Assembly: GCA_035544835.1 (NCBI GenBank)
Contig: DASZZV010000068.1
Span: 1-12,077 of the forward strand
Direction: 5' to 3'
DNA: 12,077 nucleotides
Source: DASZZV01 sp035544835
GTDB taxonomy: Bacteria; Acidobacteriota; Thermoanaerobaculia; Gp7-AA8
The position numbers and the translations under genes are program-made. The notes under the pieces were generated by a model, which searched no databases, was not told the DNA's origin, and saw only the letters and a program-made list of their open reading frames with translations. Position 1 is the first letter of the stretch. Every line of letters starts with the position of its first letter. This document shows positions 6,961-12,077 of the stretch, one piece after another.

Positions 6961-7941
6961 TCAGAGCATTCGCTCAGCCACCATCCAGCGGAAGCAGTCT
7001 TCGAACATCACCTCCAGCGCGACCGGCTGGTATCCCAGTTCTCGAATTGCTTTCGAGCAGTCGCAGACCATGGTCTCGCAGATCAGCGCCGCTCCCTCTC
7101 GTGTGATGTCGGGCTCCTTACCCGAAATGAGGGAGAACAGATCGCTGGCGCGGGCGACGAAGTGCAGGATGGCCGGGTGCATTGCTTTGTCAGGCACTTT
7201 CTTCCCGGTGAGCCGGCCGATAACTTGGATGGCTTCGAGGAAGGAGGCGTCGACCCCGCCCAGGAGGTAACGGTGGCCAGTGCGCCCACGGTCGGCGGCG
7301 GCGAGGTGAGCCCTGGCCACTTCGTTGACGTGACACCACGATCCTCTCCCGGGAGGAGCGCCGCGTAGCTTGCCTTCATTCACCATACGAAACATGCGCG
7401 ACCAGTTCGTGAGATCGAATGAGCCGACGATGTGCGCGGGATTGATGAAGACCGCGTCGAGCCCGCGGCCGATGCGTTTCTCCACCTCCAGCTCGGCCAG
7501 CCACTTGGTCCGGTAGTAGTTGATCCGCGAGCCGGCGGCGTTGGAGAGTGTCTCTTCGGTCACTCGCTGCTCGTGATGGCCGAAGGCGGCGATGCTGGAG
7601 GTCTGCACCAGACGTCTGGCCCCTCGGGACAGTGCGGCATCGGCGACATTGGCGGTTCCCTTTACATTGTCGAGGGTCTGTTCTGCGTTGCGGCGCGACC
7701 AGAAGCTGGTGTTCCCGGCCACATGAAAAACCGCATCGGCGTTCTGAGGCATGGTCCGCTCGAGGGAGCCGCGATCCAGAATCGTTCCCTCGACCAGTTC
7801 GACGTTGAGAGCACGCAGATGAGAGGTATTCGAACCCGGTCGATGAAGCGCGACCACGCGCCATCCCGCGGCCGACAGCTCCCTGGCCACGTGATGGCCG
7901 ACGAAGCCAGTACCGCCCGTGAGAAATGCCGTTCGAGTCAC
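6961..7941 (-). CDS. Extended SDR NAD(P)-dependent epimerase/reductase
   Basis: A 326-residue Rossmann enzyme of the extended short-chain dehydrogenase family. It has TGGTGFVG at residues 8-15 (dinucleotide-binding glycine motif), VFHVAG at 71-76, the active-site serine in TSS (114-116) and the catalytic YxxxK at Y142/K146. It resembles dihydroflavonol-4-reductase-like and hopanoid-associated (HpnA-type) epimerases, enzymes that reduce or epimerise carbonyl or sugar-nucleotide substrates; the actual substrate cannot be called. The C-terminal half (HVNEVARAHLAA, GHRYLLGG) is typical of the group. The start is GTG at 7941, because the glycine motif follows at once and no in-frame ATG lies close upstream. 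No strong ribosome-binding site is visible. It converges on the DUF2071 gene with no intervening base, and its 5' end faces the repeat-flanked island. Confidence 0.88.
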   Translation of the reverse strand: MTRTAFLTGGTGFVGHHVARELSAAGWRVVALHRPGSNTSHLRALNVELVEGTILDRGSLERTMPQNADAVFHVAGNTSFWSRRNAEQTLDNVKGTANVADAALSRGARRLVQTSSIAAFGHHEQRVTEETLSNAAGSRINYYRTKWLAELEVEKRIGRGLDAVFINPAHIVGSFDLTNWSRMFRMVNEGKLRGAPPGRGSWCHVNEVARAHLAAADRGRTGHRYLLGGVDASFLEAIQVIGRLTGKKVPDKAMHPAILHFVARASDLFSLISGKEPDITREGAALICETMVCDCSKAIRELGYQPVALEVMFEDCFRWMVAERML

Positions 7942-7994
7942 GAGACGAGATTATTGATGACGCGGCCCAGAAAAGAAAACGGGCCGGCACGGCA

Positions 7995-8029
7995 AGGCTC
8001 GAGGGTCAGACCTTGATTTTTGCGCGATT
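7995..8029 (+). repeat. 35-bp REP-like direct repeat, copy 1
   Basis: This segment is identical over 35 bases to 9053-9087, 1058 bases away in the same orientation. The core GGTCAGACC is a nine-base palindrome followed by TTGATTTTTGCGCGATT. Repeats with this type of core are common near REP-associated tyrosine (IS200-like) transposases, but no such gene is present here. The upstream boundary lies 54 bases outside the SDR start. The distal end contains a TTG that could be read as a start for the following open frame. Confidence 0.85.
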
Positions 8030-8094
8030 TCGGCATTGCCGTTGAACGGTTGGTGTGGAATCATGTTCAGAGCGATCTTGAGCTTAGGCGGACT

Positions 8095-8307
8095 ATGGTG
8101 TACACCGCGATTAGCCGAGACAGCAAGGGCCGCTTCATCAAGTCCGTTGATTACACGGATTATTGTGATCAGAAGCTTATCCAGTTTGACGTCTACTCCA
8201 ACACTCCCCGCTCCATCAGGGAGCATACGAACAAGTACAACGTCCTGGGCTGGGTTGGCGTCATTCACTTGCTCTACACAAGGCCGCCAGGAATTATGTT
8301 CCCATGA
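8095..8307 (+). CDS. Unrecognised small protein, first gene of the repeat-flanked pair
   Basis: I do not recognise this protein. From ATG 8095 it has 70 residues, beginning MVYTAISRDSKG and ending RPPGIMFP, with no signal peptide, a polar first half (KSVDYTDYCDQK) and one short hydrophobic run (LGWVGVIHLL). The frame is open back to TTG 8020 inside the repeat, and the residues encoded there (VERLVWNHVQSD...) also look protein-like, so the true start may be upstream. AGG at 8086-8088, six bases before 8095, is the reason for choosing this ATG. The stop TGA overlaps the ATG of the next gene (ATGA at 8304), which implies translational coupling. Codons are richer in A/T than in neighbouring genes, suggesting horizontal acquisition. 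It could also be a remnant of a longer protein. Confidence 0.5.
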   Translation: MVYTAISRDSKGRFIKSVDYTDYCDQKLIQFDVYSNTPRSIREHTNKYNVLGWVGVIHLLYTRPPGIMFP

Positions 8308-9020
8308 CGACAGCGATCGATGGCCAAACCTTCAAGCTGGTGCACGATGATGATGGTGGCCAGCACATCCATGACAAGACCTTCACCAATTGTGTCTTCG
8401 ACAATTGTACTTTTGCTATTCCTCGTGACCTTCATTCACGGAGTACTGCCTCTCACCTCAAGTTTATTGATTGCGTCGCTGCTAGCAGCAGTGTCGGTCC
8501 TGGGCTCATTGACGAGGTAATCATTGATGGTCTAGAGGTTCGTCCGATTCTTCTCCTCTGGAGCCCCTTTCTGCGACATGTGACACTGCGAGGTCGTATA
8601 GGCCCGCTGAATATCAACAGCATCCCAACCTTCGTCAATCTCACAGCGGCATTGACAGCGTCATTTGCTGAGGCGAGAGCGGCGCACTATCAAACCGTCG
8701 ACTGGGCGCTTGATATTCGTGAGGGCAGATTTGAGGGGTTTAGTCTCAGCGGCGTTCCGGCGTCACTGGTCCGGCGCGATCCCGTAACACAAGTTGTCGT
8801 GACACGCATGAAGGCCAGCAGTGATGGTTGGAAGACGGTTGTGCCCTCTTGGAATTCTCATTGGGCTAGCGTGATCGACAGTTTTCTCAACGACAAGTAT
8901 CTGGCTGATGACGCTGAGTTGATTTTGGTAGCCTATTGGGATGCTTCAAAAAAACGCTTCCAAAGAGTTGTGGATGGACTGCGAAACTTGCAAGATATCG
9001 GGGTCGCCGAGCTTGATTGA
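8304..9020 (+). CDS. Unrecognised 238-residue protein with short pentapeptide-like N-terminus
   Basis: No family name can be given with confidence. The N-terminal segment FTNCVFDNCTF (27-37), then LKFIDC (52-57), has the alternating pattern of pentapeptide-repeat or right-handed beta-helix coils. A region IIDGLEV...HVTLRGRIGPLNIN (73-105) continues the coil-like pattern. The second half, with VDWALDI (132-138), GVPASLVRRDPVTQVVV (150-166) and a C-terminal alpha/beta stretch ending LQDIGVAELD, looks like a conserved globular block. There is no signal peptide or membrane segment, so it is probably cytosolic. The ATG overlaps the previous stop by ATGA; AGGA at 8289-8292 is rather distant. Base composition is lower in G/C than in flanking genes. 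The pair sits between 35-base direct repeats, so it is probably a cargo module. Toxin/immunity or defence roles are possible but unsupported. Confidence 0.75.
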   Translation: MTTAIDGQTFKLVHDDDGGQHIHDKTFTNCVFDNCTFAIPRDLHSRSTASHLKFIDCVAASSSVGPGLIDEVIIDGLEVRPILLLWSPFLRHVTLRGRIGPLNINSIPTFVNLTAALTASFAEARAAHYQTVDWALDIREGRFEGFSLSGVPASLVRRDPVTQVVVTRMKASSDGWKTVVPSWNSHWASVIDSFLNDKYLADDAELILVAYWDASKKRFQRVVDGLRNLQDIGVAELD

Positions 9021-9052
9021 AGGTGAAGTAGGGTTGGGGTAGTTGGCGCCCG

Positions 9053-9087
9053 AGGCTCGAGGGTCAGACCTTGATTTTTGCGCGATT
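9053..9087 (+). repeat. 35-bp REP-like direct repeat, copy 2
   Basis: Perfect copy of 7995-8029. It lies 32 bases after the stop of the second island gene. Together with the inverted degenerate copy at 9122-9142 it forms a head-to-head doublet with a 34-base spacer, the arrangement seen in REPIN-type elements. Confidence 0.85.
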
Positions 9088-9121
9088 GATTTGAGTTACG
9101 ACACCCGGTGTGAATGAGTCA

Positions 9122-9142
9122 GCAAGAATCAAGGTCAGATCC
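9122..9142 (-). repeat. Degenerate inverted copy of the REP-like repeat
   Basis: Over 21 bases (beginning GCAAGAATCAAGGTC) this matches the reverse complement of the repeat core at 18 positions. It is opposite in orientation to 9053-9087, so a transcript covering both could fold into a long imperfect hairpin. It lies upstream of the YhhN-family gene and may influence its leader. Confidence 0.6.
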
Positions 9143-9225
9143 AAGCCCGCCGAGGGCAGCGAGTTGGCGCTGTTTGCGTGAGAACATTGGCGCGCAATGT
9201 CACACCGACGTCTTCAGGAGTTTCC

Positions 9226-9885
9226 GTGATTACCACGTCAGCGACTGTCTGGTTCTGCATCCTTACCGCCGTGAGCTCCGGCACCGTTCATCTTGTTGCG
9301 GAATATTGGGGTCCGGACTGGCTCCTGTTCTCATCCAAGCCACTGACCACGGCGTTGCTCGTCGGTGCTGCGGCCGTGGCGCCCGCGGCGGAACCGCGTT
9401 ATCGGCTCTTCATCGTCCTTGGGCTGCTCTTCTCGCTCGCCGGTGACGTCTTTCTCATGCTCCCGCGCGACCGTTTCATTGCCGGATTGATGAGCTTTCT
9501 CATCGCGCACGTTTTCTACATCGGGGCGTTTACTACAGGCGTGCCCTTCGGCGCGCGACCACTCCTACTCATCCCCTATCTGGCGGTTGCCTTCGCGGTC
9601 CTGAAGATCCTCTGGCCGGGACTCGGCAGGCTGCGCATTCCGGTCGTCGTTTATGTAGTTGCGCTCGTGGCGATGGCGTGGCAGGCAGGTGTGCGAGCAT
9701 CGTTCGTCGACTCCCCGTCAGCGATCGCCGCCGCCGTCGGCGCGACGCTCTTCGTCATTTCCGATGCCACTCTGGCCATCGATCGCTTCCGCGTTCGTTT
9801 CCGTGCCGCGCAGTCCGTAATCATGAGCAGCTACGTGATCGCACAGGCGCTCATCGCGTTGTCAGTCTCTGCCTCGGGAGGCTGA
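9226..9885 (+). CDS. YhhN/TMEM86 family membrane protein (putative lysoplasmalogenase-like)
   Basis: A 219-residue, strongly hydrophobic protein with about seven to eight predicted membrane segments. Family marks are SKPLTT at 37-42, GDVFLM at 73-78, GLMSFLIAHVFYIGAF at 87-102 and SDATLAIDRF at 179-188. The acidic residues of GDVF and SDAT are those conserved in the YhhN/TMEM86 group. Mammalian TMEM86B cleaves the vinyl-ether bond of lysoplasmalogens; bacterial activity should be treated as putative. I prefer GTG 9226 because AGGAG at 9216-9220 lies five bases upstream and the first membrane segment follows. The frame also opens at GTG 9178, which would add 16 polar residues and has no good ribosome-binding site. 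It is a single gene on this strand, between the REP-like doublet and a convergent toxin-antitoxin locus. Confidence 0.85.
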   Translation: MITTSATVWFCILTAVSSGTVHLVAEYWGPDWLLFSSKPLTTALLVGAAAVAPAAEPRYRLFIVLGLLFSLAGDVFLMLPRDRFIAGLMSFLIAHVFYIGAFTTGVPFGARPLLLIPYLAVAFAVLKILWPGLGRLRIPVVVYVVALVAMAWQAGVRASFVDSPSAIAAAVGATLFVISDATLAIDRFRVRFRAAQSVIMSSYVIAQALIALSVSASGG

Positions 9886-9935
9886 AGTACTCCGCATAGT
9901 CGCCTTCGACTGCTGCATTCCACGCGAAAGCGTTA

Positions 9936-9977
9936 GCTCAATGGTTTCGCTTGAGCAGATGAAAGTGGTTCGTCATC
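9936..9977 (+). other. Two adjacent small hairpins downstream of the YhhN gene
   Basis: GCTCAA (9936-9941) pairs with TTGAGC (9951-9956), and GATGA (9958-9962) with TCATC (9973-9977). GCGAAA (9924-9929) could alternatively pair with TTTCGC in the first loop (9945-9950). The first stem looks like a tRNA D-arm, but the acceptor and T arms are missing. It may be a terminator region without a T-run, or chance pairing. Confidence 0.25.
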
Positions 9978-10070
9978 AGGTGGTGCTGATGAAGTCTCCA
10001 GGAGGAAGTTGGGGTCACCCATCGGATTTGCCTACGGGAGGCATCTCCTGGCTATCGGGGAATCGATCGG

Positions 10071-10353
10071 TTATGGCGCCGGCCAGCGCTGAGCCCCATG
10101 CAGGATTCGCAATACCTGCACGTCATCACTACGCACTTCGTAGATGGCGATGAAAGGAAGAGAAACGAACACGAGCTCACGGGTGCCTTCGACGCGTCCC
10201 GTGCGTACTCGGTTCGGAAACGTACTCAGTGCCGCGATGCTCTGAACTATTGTTTGTGCGATTCGCCAGGCGGACTCGGGTCGGTCTTCGGCAATGTGGT
10301 TCGCAGATTCCTTCGAGATCACGGACGGCATCTGTCGTCCAGCGGACATGCAT
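10071..10353 (-). CDS. ParE/RelE-superfamily toxin, frameshifted near its N-terminus
   Basis: The C-terminal two thirds (GTRELVFVSLPFIAIYEVR, then VQVLRILHGAQRWP) are a typical ParE/RelE toxin fold; ParE members poison DNA gyrase and RelE members cleave mRNA on the ribosome. The frame containing this part begins at ATG 10349, but its first 18 residues do not resemble the family. Another frame, starting at ATG 10353-10351, overlaps the antitoxin stop (TGATG) and reads MHVRWTTDAVRDLEGIC, which is the expected ParE N-terminus. Removing one base around 10298-10310 (for example one of the two Gs at 10298-10299) would join them as ...GICEHIAEDRPESAW. The toxin is therefore inactivated by a one-base insertion, or the sequence carries an error. 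The remaining frame from 10349 would make a 92-residue protein lacking the native first strand and helix. It is co-transcribed with the antitoxin. Confidence 0.8.
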
Positions 10354-10577
10354 CAGCGGCGATAGCGCTTGTCGATCCGAGCAGCAACCTCGTCATGGTC
10401 CAGCAGTTGCCCTTCGCGCGCGGAAAGACGGCCCTTCTCGACTTCCCGGCGGAACCAATCGTCATGCTCGACCGAGTTGGCCAGAAGGTCCAGTGCCACC
10501 TGATCGGGATGGCGTCCTTTCTCAGCGGCAAGTCGATTCAGCTTGGCTTCAAGTTCCGGCGGCACATGCAGGTCCAC
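10353..10577 (-). CDS. ParD-like antitoxin of a type II toxin-antitoxin pair
   Basis: A 74-residue protein. The N-terminal part (DLHVPPELEAKLNRLAAEKGR, then a helix to about residue 35) has the beta-strand/helix pattern of a ribbon-helix-helix DNA-binding domain. The charged C-terminal half (DDWFRREVEKG, LDHDEVAARIDKRYRR) resembles the toxin-wrapping tail of ParD-like antitoxins. It should bind and neutralise the ParE-like toxin and repress its own promoter. GTG 10577 is the only possible start: upstream in this frame there is no ATG, GTG or TTG before the TGA at about 10646. There is no ribosome-binding site, and the promoter at 10584-10612 predicts transcription starting on this GTG, that is, a leaderless mRNA. 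The gene looks intact although its toxin is frameshifted. Confidence 0.8.
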   Translation of the reverse strand: MDLHVPPELEAKLNRLAAEKGRHPDQVALDLLANSVEHDDWFRREVEKGRLSAREGQLLDHDEVAARIDKRYRR

Positions 10578-10583
10578 GAGCTC

Positions 10584-10612
10584 AGCGTAGGGTGAAGCGA
10601 AGGGGCTGTCAA
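10584..10612 (-). promoter_or_regulatory. Promoter of the toxin-antitoxin operon
   Basis: On the minus strand there is a consensus TTGACA (10612-10607), exactly 17 bases, then TACGCT (10589-10584). The predicted start point seven bases after the -10 falls on the G of the antitoxin GTG start codon (10577). Confidence 0.65.
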
Positions 10613-10644
10613 CTGAAGCTGCAGTTGGGTCCGAGGGCCCAACT
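10610..10644. promoter_or_regulatory. Candidate operator palindromes of the toxin-antitoxin operon
   Basis: CAACTG (10610-10615) and CAGTTG (10622-10627) form an 18-base imperfect palindrome around a central AGCT, overlapping the -35 box by three bases. A second inverted repeat, AGTTGGG (10623-10629) with CCCAACT (10638-10644), overlaps it on the upstream side. This position fits autorepression by an antitoxin or antitoxin-toxin complex. The binding is inferred from location and symmetry only. Confidence 0.45.
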
Positions 10645-10762
10645 CAACTCCGAAAAAGTCATCTCCCTGCAGTCGCGGAATCGAGTCGTGTCAGCGAGAT
10701 GGGCTTAGCGGCTGCGTGGACGGAGGCCAGACACCAACCTTCAGCGCATCTGCAGGCGAACA

Positions 10763-10780
10763 AAGAGGGTCAAGCCTCTT
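10763..10780 (-). terminator. Weak hairpin after the second repeat-protein gene
   Basis: AAGAGG (10763-10768) pairs with CCTCTT (10775-10780) around a six-base loop, 20 bases downstream of the minus-strand stop at 10800. On that strand only TTTG-like bases follow, so it is at best a weak terminator. I see nothing else in the stretch from 10645 to 10799. Confidence 0.3.
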
Positions 10781-10799
10781 CTTCTCGAGAAAGCCATTC

Positions 10800-12077
10800 T
10801 CAATGGCGCGCTCCTCGAGGCCGCGGGCCGATCGAGGCGAGCCGATCGAAGATCACGGAGGGGCTTTGGTCAACCTCCGGCGAAGGACGCGAATAGACGA
10901 GCAGAAATTTCCCGCCGTCGCGGCCAGCAACCTGTGGTCCCGGATCTGCGAAGTTCAGAGCCGGTTCGTCCGAACGAGAGTCGAGGAGCGTCAGAGTGTC
11001 GTCGTTCAACCGAAGGACAGTAAGATGGAGAACCGGCCTGGCACTGTAAGAAAAGCGGGATGACGCTACCATGACCTGCTCACCGCTCACGGCTACATGA
11101 ACCGGGCCGGTAAAGGAAAGGATTTCGGCCGGTTTCGCAAGGGCTCCGCCGAGAGACAGGAACTGAGCGACGGTGCTGTTGTCGCCATGACTGTAGATCA
11201 GAACCCACCCGCCCGAGGCCGCAGCGACATCGGCAGAGCTCGCACTCTCCTCTAATACGGCGGGGTCTGCTTCCAACTCCGCGTTAGCATTGAGCCGAAG
11301 CATCCGCAGGGAGTGATCGTCGGCTGAAAATTGCGCGAAGAGCACCAGGCTATGTCCACCTGATGAAGCGGCTGCCAAAGGAAATCCGCGGGCGATTTCC
11401 GTTGAGTCGCCGACGGCGCCGTCACGACTCACGATCGTTCTCCGCAGCGAACCTTCCTCGGACCAGAAAACCACGAATCGAGAGCCATTCCACACAACCT
11501 CGTGGAACCCGGACACCGGGCGATCGGAAATCACGAGATCGTCACCACCAAGAACGACTCCTGCCCGCGAAACCCGTCGTGCGTGGAGTTGGAATCTGAC
11601 CTCGTGAATGCTGGGCCGATCGAGCTGCAGCCACGTAATCAGATAGCCGTCGCTGCCTTCGGCAACCCGCGGCGCAATCTGGTCGGAGACACCATTCGAG
11701 ATCGCTAGCGCTCTCGGACCTCCCTCCGTCGGAGCAAGCGTGAACTTGACGCGGTCGCCCCGGTAAACCGAATAGTAACCTTGATAGGAGATAGAACCTC
11801 GCTCAGTCCAGGCAATCAACGATCCGGTTGAAGTCACAACGGGCTCTTCCTGTCGGTTCGCGGAGCGCACCAGAACCGGAATGTCGAGCTTCCTCAGCTC
11901 GGGAGAAGAGGTGAAAGGTGGCGGGAGAAAATACATACCCAGATCCCAGCTCACGACGGCGGATGAAGCGACTGTCTCGACCGCTGTCTGCTGGATCAGG
12001 TACTGGAATCCGCTCACCTTCGCGATGGTCGTTGCTTCGTCAATCACTGAACCGTTCTCCGCGATGAGCGCCTCCCG
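10800..12077 (-). CDS. Second YLVxW-repeat (beta-propeller-like) protein, 5' end outside window
   Basis: The frame is open from the window edge to TGA at 10800-10802, giving at least 425 residues. A GTG at 12047 is the first in-window start-like codon. However, the coding-like sequence (ALIAENGSV) continues upstream without a signal peptide or ribosome-binding site, so the real start lies beyond the edge. Repeats of about 45 residues carry hydrophobic strands such as DGYLITW, SRFVVFW, HSLVLF, GWVLIY and KFLLVYSRP. They match the style of the frameshifted protein at 1131-3286, including a final strand of the form 'LLVYSRP' just before the end. It is probably an exported propeller or repeat scaffold of unknown ligand. 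Unlike its relative, its reading frame is intact throughout the window. Confidence 0.75.
   Translation of the reverse strand, partial: REALIAENGSVIDEATTIAKVSGFQYLIQQTAVETVASSAVVSWDLGMYFLPPPFTSSPELRKLDIPVLVRSANRQEEPVVTSTGSLIAWTERGSISYQGYYSVYRGDRVKFTLAPTEGGPRALAISNGVSDQIAPRVAEGSDGYLITWLQLDRPSIHEVRFQLHARRVSRAGVVLGGDDLVISDRPVSGFHEVVWNGSRFVVFWSEEGSLRRTIVSRDGAVGDSTEIARGFPLAAASSGGHSLVLFAQFSADDHSLRMLRLNANAELEADPAVLEESASSADVAAASGGWVLIYSHGDNSTVAQFLSLGGALAKPAEILSFTGPVHVAVSGEQVMVASSRFSYSARPVLHLTVLRLNDDTLTLLDSRSDEPALNFADPGPQVAGRDGGKFLLVYSRPSPEVDQSPSVIFDRLASIGPRPRGARH

Noticed and set aside
7376..7990. A 204-codon minus-strand frame within the SDR gene region
   Set aside because: It is arginine-rich and out of frame with the SDR reading that has the glycine motif and YxxxK.
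8036..8350. Alternative 104-codon plus-strand frame overlapping the first island gene
   Set aside because: It is serine/threonine/alanine-rich with no structure, and it does not couple to the second gene. The chosen frame ends in the ATGA overlap.
9924..9999. A possible tRNA downstream of the YhhN gene, suggested by AGCTCAATGG and a D-arm-like stem
   Set aside because: The second stem has a ten-base loop instead of seven, and no T-arm (GGTTCGA-type) or acceptor pairing can be found.
10098..10708. Plus-strand frames of about 160 codons across the toxin-antitoxin genes
   Set aside because: They are shadows of the minus-strand toxin and antitoxin, which have recognisable family sequence and a promoter.

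Overview
This is a GC-rich bacterial chromosomal segment of ordinary coding density. No rRNA, tRNA, CRISPR array or transposase gene is visible. The mixture of secreted beta-propeller-like proteins with 'YLVxW' repeats, a hydrazine-synthase-alpha-related protein with one CxxCH haem motif, a DUF2071 protein and a PIG-L deacetylase resembles environmental Acidobacteriota genomes. That assignment is an inference from family content; no marker gene confirms it.

Left part (1-3862): a PIG-L/LmbE-type deacetylase (+) is followed by a gene-free stretch. Next comes a large secreted repeat protein on the minus strand, split by a frameshift near 1905. It is divergent from a two-CBS-domain regulator (+). 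A 33-base promoter-like sequence occurs in two near-identical direct copies, one on each side of the repeat-protein gene. The right-hand copy sits where the CBS gene's promoter should be.

Middle (3944-7941): an HzsA-related cytochrome-like protein and a DUF2071 protein run on the plus strand. They meet an extended-SDR epimerase/reductase head-on, with the two stop codons directly abutting.

Accessory island (7995-9142): two unrecognised genes, overlapping by ATGA and visibly richer in A/T than their neighbours, lie between two perfect 35-base direct repeats. A degraded inverted copy follows the second repeat. The repeat core GGTCAGACC is palindromic, like REP sequences mobilised by REP-associated tyrosine transposases.

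Right part (9226-12077): a YhhN/TMEM86-type membrane protein (+), then a ParD/ParE-type toxin-antitoxin pair (-). The pair has a clear TTGACA promoter, an apparently leaderless antitoxin and a palindrome over the -35. The toxin is frameshifted in its first third. The window ends inside a second 'YLVxW' repeat protein (-) that runs off the edge.

The two frameshifts (propeller and toxin), the repeat-bracketed gene pair and the duplicated promoter segment are the most informative irregularities. I see no complete new multi-gene system. The best candidate for something undescribed is the repeat-flanked two-gene island.
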